Assembly: GCA_016298065.1 (NCBI GenBank)
Contig: JAEDDN010000010.1
Coordinates: forward strand, 1-29,707
DNA: 29,707 nucleotides
Reading direction: 5' to 3'
Origin: Oscillospiraceae bacterium
GTDB lineage: Bacteria > Bacillota > Clostridia > Oscillospirales > Ruminococcaceae
This document shows, one piece after another, positions 23,301 to 29,707 of the stretch. A model generated the notes under the pieces. It searched no databases, was not told where the DNA came from, and was given only the letters and a program-made list of their open reading frames with translations. The first letter of the stretch is position 1. Each line of letters opens with the position of its first letter. The position numbers and the translations under genes were made by a program.

Positions 23301-25886
23301 TTAGCTTTTAAAGCTTGTTATCCTTTGAAGCAGTAGACATATAGCCAAGCTTATAATTTCATAGAAGCATAGAATTTCGTTTGAAAGCTGGCTTGTGCTG
23401 TTTAGTAAGGTAAACACTACAAACAAAAGTATGCCTAGAATAGCAGAAGCAAAGCTTATAAGCTTGCCGATGAGGAAAGGCTTATTTAAATTTTTGGCAA
23501 AAAGGAAGGAATATAAATATGCGGGCAATTTGCCGTTATTGAATACAGCGCCCGAAGCGGTGTCCGCTTCGCAGGTATATTCCGCAAGCTCTTTGTGAAG
23601 ACGTGACGGTATAACCTTAAAGGTTTCCGCAGGCATATCGAATACCTCGCCTAAGCGTGCTTCGGTAAGAATCGGGTCTACGGTTTTTACCATAACCAAA
23701 ACGTTATTGTTATATAAATCTATAAGCATATTTCTGATTTCTTCGCTGTATTCAAGCCCTACTACAAATACCGCAGATAAAACTCCCTCAGCCGAAAGAT
23801 AAATCAGGTTCTTGCCCTGTGCAATATATCTGCTTTCGTAATCCTTGCTGGGTATGTCGATGTTGTGATTTATCATAAGCTCTCTTGAGCCGATAAGCAC
23901 TCTGCGGTTATTTACCCAGGCGGAAATACCCATAGCGTCTTCGTATTTCACGCTGTCCACAGGGTCTAAAATATCGGTGCGACCCGAGATTATATTCATA
24001 AACATACCGCTTAAGATACTGTTGGTTTCTCTTAATACGCTGGTAGCGTCTAAAATAGCTCGGTCAATCGGCATTTCGGAGAAGGTTTTTATGCCGTAAA
24101 GAATAATGTTTTTGTCAAAGAACAAATCCCTTGCAGGAATAACGATTGAGTTTGCATCGGTAAAATCTTTTGTTGCCTTATAGCCGAGCACGCCTCCGCC
24201 TAAACGTGAGAGCGTTTTTGAAGCAGTATAAAGCGGATAGTTTGATACAAACATTGCCACAGAGCCTGTAGCTACAATTAAGACCCCTGTAAATACCGTT
24301 AAGGCTACATATATGTTGTTGCCTAAGAAAAATGCGAGCAGTGCGGCAACAAACGACATTATTACCGCAAGCGGAGCAGTATAATAGCCTATTTCGTCGC
24401 TTAAATCGTCTCTTAGGGATTCTTTAATAAAGTCCGAAAGGAAGTGAGCTTTTTTATCATATATTATGTTAGGCTCTTGTTCTATACTGCCTTTTGCGAG
24501 GCTGTTTGCCAAATCGTTTTGCTTTAAAACGCCGAGAGAATATTTGTCATATTGTCCCGAAACAAAGCGGAAGTTTGTAAGCATTCGCTTTATTGCATAG
24601 GATTTTCCGATCGAGCCTAAAAGCGTTATGAAAATTAAGGCAGGCGTATAAAGAAATACGTCGGAGTCGTTTATTGAGGAGGACGAGGTTAAAATAACTA
24701 TGTTAAATATCGTCATTCCTATGATTGAGTATGCATAAAGCGCATCCTTGCCGGGCTTGCGTTTTAGGGTAGAAACAATGCCCTTTGAGATAACGTCTGC
24801 GTTTATAAACATAAGCACAAGGCATAAAATCAAATCAACAAGACAGAATATCGACGGATTTTGTTCGGGGTCGATAATCGGAAGAGGGTGAGGCGAGACA
24901 AGCTTTCCTAAAAAGATAAGCACAAGGCTTAGTAAAAAAATAACCGTCATCGAAATGGTTTTAAATAGGTTTTTGTGCTTTAGTTCATTTAAAAAGGTAA
25001 GCGTCTCATCAGTCTGCTCATAGCTTTTATATTCGTCAAGATAATCGGGCCAGTCGGTAGGCGAAATATCGTTTTGCTCGGCAGTTTCCTTTTTGCTCCA
25101 TTCCTTTACAAGCTCCTTATTTGTCTTTTGCGAAGGATAGGTTATATTGGAAACGGGCTTTTGCTCTACTGCTTTAGCCTTGTTTTGCTCGTCTATAGCG
25201 GCAAACTGTTGAGTGGTTTTTATTTCGTAGGTATCTGAATACGGCTTTTGCTCCCCGGTTTCGGCTTTTTCATCAATTTCCGATTTATTTAAAACAAAGC
25301 CCTCTACAAGCTGTTTTCTTGTTTTTGCAAGAGCCATATATTCGAGATCTCGAGTATTATATTGCTTTTCGTCTTGTGACAAGTCGGGCTTGTCTGCCTG
25401 CTTTTGAGTGTCGGAGGCTTCTTTACTTATAGCTTCTGCCTGCTCGGGTTTAGTGTCGGTGTCGCCCTCAGTAGTGTTTTGAGACTCTACTGCTTTTGCG
25501 TCAGTATCTTTAACCTCATCCTCGACTTTAACAGGGCTTTGCTCATTTTCGCTTTTATCGTCATAAACTTCGGAAAGGTCGTTTTTTGCGTTATCTGAAA
25601 GCTCTTCGGCTTTTTCGGCTAAGTTAGCCTTAGCCTCCTCACGCTTTTTGATTTGAGATAAATCCTCGTATGTATCTACTCTTGATTTTTTAACAGGCTC
25701 TGTAGGCTTGTTTTCTGCCTTTGGGACAGATAAATCATCGCTTTTTTTGCCTAATATATCGTCGAGCAAGGTTTGAGTGTCGAACTTTTTGTGCTCTTTT
25801 TTAGTTTTTGTAAGCTCGTCACCGCTTATTTTTTTGTCCTTAATCTCCTGTAAAATATCATCAATGCTATAACTTTTATCAGACAT
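23301..25886 (-). CDS. P-type ATPase-like membrane protein lacking catalytic motifs
   Basis: The 861-residue product has a highly charged, probably disordered N-terminal region of about 300 residues (Lys/Glu/Asp/Gln-rich), then hydrophobic helices near 307-330, 345-366, 382-402 and 412-430. A second pair lies near 503-545 and another near 803-852. The C-terminal half follows the order of a P1B-type ATPase: a helix pair, then a segment like an N-domain (GISAWVNNRRVLIGSRELM, about 653-671) and a P-domain remnant (LIYLSAEGVLSAVFVVGLE, about 694-712). The DKTGT phosphorylation motif, the CPC membrane motif, TGD and GDGxND are all missing. It is therefore probably a non-pumping relative with a structural or sensing role. 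GGAGGGG supports the start. It lies 41 bases downstream of rlmB. Confidence 0.72.
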   Translation of the reverse strand: MSDKSYSIDDILQEIKDKKISGDELTKTKKEHKKFDTQTLLDDILGKKSDDLSVPKAENKPTEPVKKSRVDTYEDLSQIKKREEAKANLAEKAEELSDNAKNDLSEVYDDKSENEQSPVKVEDEVKDTDAKAVESQNTTEGDTDTKPEQAEAISKEASDTQKQADKPDLSQDEKQYNTRDLEYMALAKTRKQLVEGFVLNKSEIDEKAETGEQKPYSDTYEIKTTQQFAAIDEQNKAKAVEQKPVSNITYPSQKTNKELVKEWSKKETAEQNDISPTDWPDYLDEYKSYEQTDETLTFLNELKHKNLFKTISMTVIFLLSLVLIFLGKLVSPHPLPIIDPEQNPSIFCLVDLILCLVLMFINADVISKGIVSTLKRKPGKDALYAYSIIGMTIFNIVILTSSSSINDSDVFLYTPALIFITLLGSIGKSYAIKRMLTNFRFVSGQYDKYSLGVLKQNDLANSLAKGSIEQEPNIIYDKKAHFLSDFIKESLRDDLSDEIGYYTAPLAVIMSFVAALLAFFLGNNIYVALTVFTGVLIVATGSVAMFVSNYPLYTASKTLSRLGGGVLGYKATKDFTDANSIVIPARDLFFDKNIILYGIKTFSEMPIDRAILDATSVLRETNSILSGMFMNIISGRTDILDPVDSVKYEDAMGISAWVNNRRVLIGSRELMINHNIDIPSKDYESRYIAQGKNLIYLSAEGVLSAVFVVGLEYSEEIRNMLIDLYNNNVLVMVKTVDPILTEARLGEVFDMPAETFKVIPSRLHKELAEYTCEADTASGAVFNNGKLPAYLYSFLFAKNLNKPFLIGKLISFASAILGILLFVVFTLLNSTSQLSNEILCFYEIISLAICLLLQRITSFKS

Positions 25887-25927
25887 ATAACCCCTCCGTT
25901 AAAATATAATAGCTTTAAATTTTAGTT

Positions 25928-26716
25928 TTATTTTAAATTAAGTCGCTGACGGCTTATTTCATACATAAGTATTCCCGCCGCCACCGAAGCGTTAAGCGAA
26001 TTTATCTGACCGTTCATAGGAAGGCTTACTACAAAATCCGACTGTTCTTTGACAATGCGGTTTACGCCTCTGCCCTCCGAGCCTATTACCAGCGCAACCC
26101 CGCCAGTGTAATCAAGCTCACACCAAGTAGTGCCGTCCATATCGGCACTGTAAATCCATATATTATTCTTTTTAAGCTTGTCTATAGTTTGCGATAAATT
26201 TGACACCTTGCATACAGGCACAACGCTTGCCGCACCTGCAGAGGTTTTGTAAACAACCTGCGTGAGTGTCGCACTTCTGCGTTTGGGTATAATAATTCCG
26301 TGTACGCCTACAGCCTCGGCAGTCCTTATAATAGCGCCGAGATTATGCGGATCTTCTATTTCGTCGCAGATTATTATAAAAGGCGCTTCATTCTTTTTAC
26401 CGGCAATATTTAAAATATCCTCTAAGCTTACATATTCGGCTACAGATTTAATTGCCGCAACGCCCTGATGATTTTTGTTACCGCATAAGGTATCGAGCTT
26501 TTGAGAGGTAACTTCCTTAATAACGATTTTTTTATCCCTTGCCATACGGATGATTTTACCGATACTGCCGCCGGGTGCACCTGCAACAAAAAGTGTGTCT
26601 ATACTTATGTCTGCTTTTATTGCTTCTAAAACGGCGTTTCTCCCGCTTATAAGGTCGGCACGGTCGTTTTTGGCTTCGGGCTTTTTATACTGTTTTGAGT
26701 TATCGTTATAGCTCAT
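25928..26716 (-). CDS. rlmB: 23S rRNA (guanosine-2'-O)-methyltransferase RlmB
   Basis: This TrmH/SpoU-family SPOUT enzyme methylates the 2'-OH of a conserved guanosine in 23S rRNA (G2251 in E. coli). ATG 26716 is preferred over 26752 because AGGA lies just upstream of it and the longer N-terminus is hydrophobic and unlike the family. The 262 residues show the substrate-binding N-terminal domain (LISGRNAVLEAI, HQGVAA) and the SpoU motifs: DEIEDPHNLGAIIRTAEA (motif 1), VIGSEGRGV (motif 2) and LPMNGQINSLNASVAAGI (motif 3). A yacO/trmH-type paralogue cannot be fully excluded. The gene heads a two-gene minus-strand operon. Confidence 0.93.
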   Translation of the reverse strand: MSYNDNSKQYKKPEAKNDRADLISGRNAVLEAIKADISIDTLFVAGAPGGSIGKIIRMARDKKIVIKEVTSQKLDTLCGNKNHQGVAAIKSVAEYVSLEDILNIAGKKNEAPFIIICDEIEDPHNLGAIIRTAEAVGVHGIIIPKRRSATLTQVVYKTSAGAASVVPVCKVSNLSQTIDKLKKNNIWIYSADMDGTTWCELDYTGGVALVIGSEGRGVNRIVKEQSDFVVSLPMNGQINSLNASVAAGILMYEISRQRLNLK

Positions 26717-26753
26717 ATAAGGTCCTGCTCTCAAAAGATAAATGTATATCATT

Positions 26754-26762
26754 AGTATATCA
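26754..26762 (-). promoter_or_regulatory. Possible extended -10 promoter for rlmB
   Basis: On the minus strand the bases read TGATATACT, an extended -10 form (TG-N-TATACT), about 38 bases before the rlmB start. No good -35 is present at 17 bases. Confidence 0.35.
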
Positions 26763-26831
26763 TAAAAAGTATTAAAAATATATATTTATTTAAAAAAAAT
26801 CACACTTATGCAAGACATAAGAGATAAGGCG

Positions 26832-26860
26832 TTGACAAAAGAGCATTTTTCTGCTATTAT
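26832..26860 (+). promoter_or_regulatory. Consensus promoter for the symporter/amidohydrolase operon
   Basis: TTGACA (26832-26837) and TATTAT (26855-26860) are separated by exactly 17 bases, giving a start near 26867 and a leader of about 58 bases. Confidence 0.88.
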
Positions 26861-26874
26861 TGATTTAACGATTT

Positions 26875-26904
26875 AAAGTGCCATAACCCATATGGCGCTT
26901 TTAT
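26875..26904 (+). promoter_or_regulatory. Leader hairpin, possible attenuator
   Basis: AAAGTGCCAT (26875-26884) pairs with ATGGCGCTTT (26892-26901), with one G-U pair and a 7-base loop. It is followed by TTAT, just before the ribosome site AGGGGGA. A terminator-like hairpin so close to the start point suggests attenuation or mRNA protection. Confidence 0.5.
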
Positions 26905-26924
26905 AAACATAGGGGGATTTTTTT

Positions 26925-28427
26925 ATGATTATTAAAATTGCGCTGCTTGTCATATTTTTCGGAGTTATGATAGGCGTAGGCGTGTATTCGAGAAAACAAG
27001 CCTCAGACGTAAACGGCTTTGTGCTCGGAGGACGTAACATAGGCCCGTGGCTTACTGCTTTTGCATACGGTACTTCGTATTTTTCGGCGGTTGTGTTCAT
27101 AGGCTATGCAGGTCAGTTCGGCTGGAAATACGGTATGGCTTCCACTTGGATAGGTGTGGGAAATGCGCTTATAGGAAGTTTGCTTGCGTGGGTTGTTTTA
27201 GGTAAGCGTACCCGTACAATGACCCATAAGTTAAACGCTAAGACCATGCCGGACTTTTTCGGTAAACGCTTTGACAGCAAGGCTATAAAAATTGTAGCTT
27301 CAATGATAGTGTTTATATTCTTAATTCCGTATACCGCTTCGGTTTATTCCGGACTTTCAAGACTATTTGAAATGGTATTCGATATACCTTACTGGATTTG
27401 CGTTTTGGTAATGGCTATACTTACGGGCGTATATGTAATCCTCGGCGGATATATGGCAACTGCTATAAACGACTTTATACAGGGTATCATAATGCTTTTC
27501 GGTATCGTGGCGGTAATAATAGCTGTTTTAAACGGACAGGGCGGTTTTACCGAAGCTGTATTAAACCTATCTAAGATAGAAAGCGACATAGGCCCTACCA
27601 TTGGTCAAACAGGTGCGTTCACCTCAATTTTCGGTACAGACCCTATAAACCTTATCGGCGTTATAATACTTACCTCGCTCGGCACATGGGGCTTACCGCA
27701 GATGATACATAAGTTTTACGCTATTAAGGACGAAAAATCGGTAAAAACAGGTACTATTATTTCTACTTTGTTTGCGATTGTAGTTGCGGGCGGCTGTTAT
27801 TTCTTAGGCGGTTTTGCAAGACTTTTTGACAATCCGGGCTTTTATACCGAAACAGGCTCGGTAATTTACGACAGCATAATTCCGTTTATGCTACACGACC
27901 TGCCTGACATACTTATAGGTATTGTCGTAGTACTCGTGCTTTCGGCTTCAATGTCTACGCTTTCGTCACTTGTTTTAACTTCAAGCTCAACTCTGACCTT
28001 AGACTTTTTGAAGGAAACTTTCTTTAAAAAGATGAGCGAGAAAAGAGAGCTTCTCGTTATGAGAATATTCATACTGTTTTTCATACTGTTATCGGTTATT
28101 ATAGCGCTTGACCCGCCGACCTTTATCGCTCAGCTTATGGGTATATCTTGGGGTGCGCTTGCAGGAGCCTTCTTGGCGCCGTTTTTATATAGCCTCTACT
28201 GGAAAAAGGTCAGCAAGGCTGCTGTTTGGGCAAGTTTTATCACAGGCGTAGGAATTACGGTTGTAAATATGTTCGCTCAAGTCACCTCTCCGGTAAACGC
28301 AGGTGCGGTAGCTATGATTGCAGGACTTATCATCGTTCCGATAGTAACGCTTATTGCGCCGAATAAGAACATAGATAAGGTTGAACCTGCGTTTGAAAAA
28401 AGCGTAGAAGCAAAACAAGAAGCATAA
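26925..28427 (+). CDS. Sodium:solute symporter (SSS family)
   Basis: This is a multi-pass secondary transporter that couples sodium entry to uptake of a small solute. The 500 residues begin with a membrane helix directly at the N-terminus and carry family stretches such as VNGFVLGGRNIGPWLTAFAY (about 29-48), SYFSAVVFIGYAGQFGW and YVILGGYMATAINDFIQG (about 169-186). The Ser-rich helix ASMSTLSSLVLTSSSTLT, which corresponds to the sodium-site helix of this fold, is intact. The length and about 13 hydrophobic segments fit the family. It resembles the proline/pantothenate branch in general pattern, but the substrate is not readable. It lies 28 bases before the amidohydrolase gene, which suggests uptake and hydrolysis of the same compound. 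Confidence 0.92.
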   Translation: MIIKIALLVIFFGVMIGVGVYSRKQASDVNGFVLGGRNIGPWLTAFAYGTSYFSAVVFIGYAGQFGWKYGMASTWIGVGNALIGSLLAWVVLGKRTRTMTHKLNAKTMPDFFGKRFDSKAIKIVASMIVFIFLIPYTASVYSGLSRLFEMVFDIPYWICVLVMAILTGVYVILGGYMATAINDFIQGIIMLFGIVAVIIAVLNGQGGFTEAVLNLSKIESDIGPTIGQTGAFTSIFGTDPINLIGVIILTSLGTWGLPQMIHKFYAIKDEKSVKTGTIISTLFAIVVAGGCYFLGGFARLFDNPGFYTETGSVIYDSIIPFMLHDLPDILIGIVVVLVLSASMSTLSSLVLTSSSTLTLDFLKETFFKKMSEKRELLVMRIFILFFILLSVIIALDPPTFIAQLMGISWGALAGAFLAPFLYSLYWKKVSKAAVWASFITGVGITVVNMFAQVTSPVNAGAVAMIAGLIIVPIVTLIAPNKNIDKVEPAFEKSVEAKQEA

Positions 28428-28455
28428 TTTTTAACCTTTTGAAAGAAGAGTAAAA

Positions 28456-29247
28456 ATGGTAATAGATTTTCACACCCATACCTTTGCGGAAAAAATTGCG
28501 GCAAAAGCGCTTGCAAATCTTTCTGCCTGCGCTGATATGAAGCCCAAAACAGACGGTACGCTTTCCGACCTAAAAAGGTCTATGAAGCGAAATAATATAG
28601 ACTATTCGGTGGTGTTACCCGTAGCGACAAAGGCTTCGCAGGTAGTAATGCTAAACGATATGGCGGCTCAAATTAACGGCAAGGATAACCTTTTTTCCTT
28701 CGGCACAATACACCACGAATATGAAGACTGGAAAAATGAGCTGAAAAGGGTAAAAGAGTTAGGCCTGCCCGGAATAAAAATCCACCACGACTATATAAGG
28801 CTTTTCTTTAATAGTGAGCAATCGGTAAGTATCATAAAGGAAGCGCTTAGCTTAGGGCTTATGGTTTTAATCCACGCAGGAAACGACCCCGTATCAAAGG
28901 ATATACATTACTGTACACCGCCTATGATAAAGGAGTGTCTTCCGGAATTTAAGGGTGGCACGCTTATTGCCGCACATTACGGCGGACTTTGCAACTTAGA
29001 TGAGGTGGAGAAATACCTGCTCGGCGAGGACATATATATTGACACGAGTATGACCCATTACTATTTCGGGCTTTACCGTTTAAGAAAGCTTTTAGAGGCG
29101 CATAATCCCGACAGGATTTTGTTCGGCACCGATTCTCCGTGGGAGGATCAGGGCGTAGGGCTTCATATACTTAAGAATATGGGGCTTAGCGAGGATTTGC
29201 TTCAAAAGATTATGTGGGATAACGGCGCAAGGCTGTTAGACTTATAA
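28456..29247 (+). CDS. Amidohydrolase-family metalloenzyme (amidohydrolase 2 / TatD-like)
   Basis: This is a TIM-barrel hydrolase or decarboxylase of the amidohydrolase superfamily. The 263 residues contain the HxH metal motif at the first strand (DFHTHTF, His6 and His8), a GIKIHHDY stretch (about 113-120), a LIHAGND strand, AAHYGG and the terminal Asp in LFGTDSPWEDQ (about 221-231). Together these give a full metal-site set. The length is typical of the amidohydrolase 2 (ACMSD-like) group. GAAAGAAGAG upstream is only a fair ribosome site. It follows the symporter in one operon and ends at its own terminator. The substrate is unknown. Confidence 0.88.
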   Translation: MVIDFHTHTFAEKIAAKALANLSACADMKPKTDGTLSDLKRSMKRNNIDYSVVLPVATKASQVVMLNDMAAQINGKDNLFSFGTIHHEYEDWKNELKRVKELGLPGIKIHHDYIRLFFNSEQSVSIIKEALSLGLMVLIHAGNDPVSKDIHYCTPPMIKECLPEFKGGTLIAAHYGGLCNLDEVEKYLLGEDIYIDTSMTHYYFGLYRLRKLLEAHNPDRILFGTDSPWEDQGVGLHILKNMGLSEDLLQKIMWDNGARLLDL

Positions 29248-29265
29248 ATACACGACTTAAAGTTT

Positions 29266-29299
29266 TACCTCCCTGAATTAAAAATCAGGGAGGTATTTT
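29266..29299 (+). terminator. Rho-independent terminator after the amidohydrolase
   Basis: TACCTCCCTGA (29266-29276) pairs perfectly with TCAGGGAGGTA (29285-29295), followed by TTTTC. Confidence 0.92.
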
Positions 29300-29352
29300 C
29301 TTTAGCGAGAACAATGAAAATATTACGTTAGGTGTTTAGTATATTAAAAAAT

Positions 29353-29393
29353 GGGCAAAAGTGATTGTGTTTTTGCCCGATTTATATTATAAT
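29353..29393 (+). promoter_or_regulatory. Hairpin and promoter before the first tRNA-like half
   Basis: TTGTGT (29365-29370) and TATAAT (29388-29393) lie 17 bases apart and would drive transcription into the tRNA-Arg half at 29433. The -35 lies in the loop of a perfect GGGCAAAA / TTTTGCCC hairpin (29353-29360, 29371-29378), which could bind a repressor or stall transcription. Confidence 0.6.
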
Positions 29394-29432
29394 AGCTTTA
29401 GCCTTATCGGCGTATCGTCGCCAAAAATATCC

Positions 29433-29472
29433 GCCCCCTTAGTTAAATGGATATAATAAACCCCTCCTAAGG
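29433..29472 (+). pseudogene. 5' half of a tRNA-Arg(CCU), copy 1
   Basis: The acceptor strand GCCCCCT, the TA pair and the D-arm stretch AGTTAAATGGATAT closely follow E. coli argW-type tRNA-Arg(CCU). They run into the anticodon loop CTCCTAA. After GG the sequence leaves the tRNA: the stem half after the loop should read GGGTT but reads GGTTG, and no T-arm (GGTTCGA) follows. It is a broken tRNA gene with its promoter left in place. Confidence 0.72.
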
Positions 29473-29535
29473 TTGTACTTTATCGCTCGCCTTTTCAAAA
29501 AAGGCAAGTGGTAATACACATAAAATTTTATAATT

Positions 29536-29575
29536 GTCTCCGTAGCTCAGCAGGATAGAGCGCGAGCCTCCTAAG
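29536..29575 (+). pseudogene. 5' half of a tRNA-Arg(CCU), copy 2
   Basis: The acceptor strand GTCTCCG, TA, and a normal D-arm (GCTCAGCAGGATAGAGC) lead to the anticodon loop CTCCTAA. The sequence breaks off after the G that follows: the stem CGAGC needs GCTCG but GAATA is present, and no T-arm follows. A TATAAT lies only one base upstream, so it lacks a usable promoter of its own. Confidence 0.75.
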
Positions 29576-29611
29576 AATATGTTATAACGACCGCTTTTCG
29601 GGCAAAGGCGA

Positions 29612-29640
29612 TTGACAATGAGTTAGTTTGTACCTATAAT
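29612..29640 (+). promoter_or_regulatory. Perfect consensus promoter before tRNA copy 3
   Basis: TTGACA (29612-29617) and TATAAT (29635-29640) with a 17-base spacer form a perfect sigma-A promoter, with a start point near 29647, about 12 bases before the third tRNA-Arg half. Confidence 0.9.
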
Positions 29641-29658
29641 TGAATAGATTTTAAAGAT

Positions 29659-29707
29659 GTTTCCGTAGCTCAGCTGGATAGAGCGACCGCCTCCTAAGGT
29701 GTTACTT
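29659..29707 (+). tRNA. tRNA-Arg(CCU) 5' part, copy 3, cut by window end
   Basis: The acceptor strand GTTTCCG, TA, the D-arm GCTCAGCTGGATAGAGC, the stem half ACCGC and the loop CTCCTAA identify tRNA-Arg(CCU). The following bases read GGTGT, which do not complete the stem (GCGGT expected), so this copy also seems to break after the anticodon loop. The next bases, up to the window end, resemble those after copy 1. It has a perfect promoter. The window ends here, so an intact gene cannot be wholly excluded. Confidence 0.6.

Noticed and set aside
29433..29707. Group I intron in tRNA-Arg(CCU)
   Set aside because: Such introns are known in tRNA-Arg(CCU), but only 60-80 bases separate the copies, no 3' exon with a T-arm follows, and three 5' exons occur in a row.
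1..29707. The whole window as one genomic island from the integrase to the tRNA-Arg remnants
   Set aside because: The interior carries rsmE, rlmB, the spoIIA operon and the hydrogenase, which are normal chromosomal genes, and the edges look like separate events.

Overview
The window looks like the chromosome of an anaerobic, spore-forming gut Clostridium (Clostridia, probably Ruminococcaceae/Oscillospiraceae). The reasons are a complete spoIIA sporulation operon, an NAD-linked electron-bifurcating [FeFe]-hydrogenase, strong AGGAGG ribosome sites, TTGACA/TATAAT promoters with 17-base spacers, a moderately AT-rich composition, and a palindromic intergenic repeat of a type I associate with gut Clostridia. 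The genus cannot be fixed from the sequence alone.

Left edge (1-1900): the 3' part of a tyrosine recombinase of a mobile element, a gene-free stretch with a tandem 12-base repeat that may hold the element end, and a single-pass membrane protein of unknown role. Then comes the hydrogenase operon hydC-hydB-hydA (2069-6208), bounded by two almost identical terminators. After it lie rsmE, a small membrane protein with a very acidic tail, and spoIIAA-spoIIAB-sigF, which converges on a minus-strand capsule/exopolysaccharide control operon (cpsC, cpsD, cpsB and a CapD-like dehydratase, 13228 to 9070).

Centre (13229-19906): an AT-rich gap, then a structured mRNA leader in front of a 1616-residue secreted protein built of LamG-like folds and InlB/Flg_new-type repeats. 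It is followed by a 59-residue Gly/Asp-rich small protein with its own promoter. A repeat-rich intergenic region with a MITE-like palindrome leads to an attenuator-like leader and a TM1266-family ACT-domain regulator, a family linked to [FeFe]-hydrogenase systems.

Right part (19930-29247): a YfhO-family membrane protein and a lipoprotein cyclophilin; on the opposite strand rlmB and an 861-residue protein that looks like a P-type ATPase stripped of its catalytic motifs; then a sodium:solute symporter with an amidohydrolase. The last 275 bases hold three different 5' halves of tRNA-Arg(CCU), all breaking off just after the anticodon loop. This is best read as stacked integration junctions at the edge of a mobile element beyond the window.

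The strongest candidates for something undescribed are the tRNA-Arg half-gene array, the leader before the TM1266-family gene, the pseudo-P-type ATPase, and the leader/giant LamG protein/small peptide cluster.
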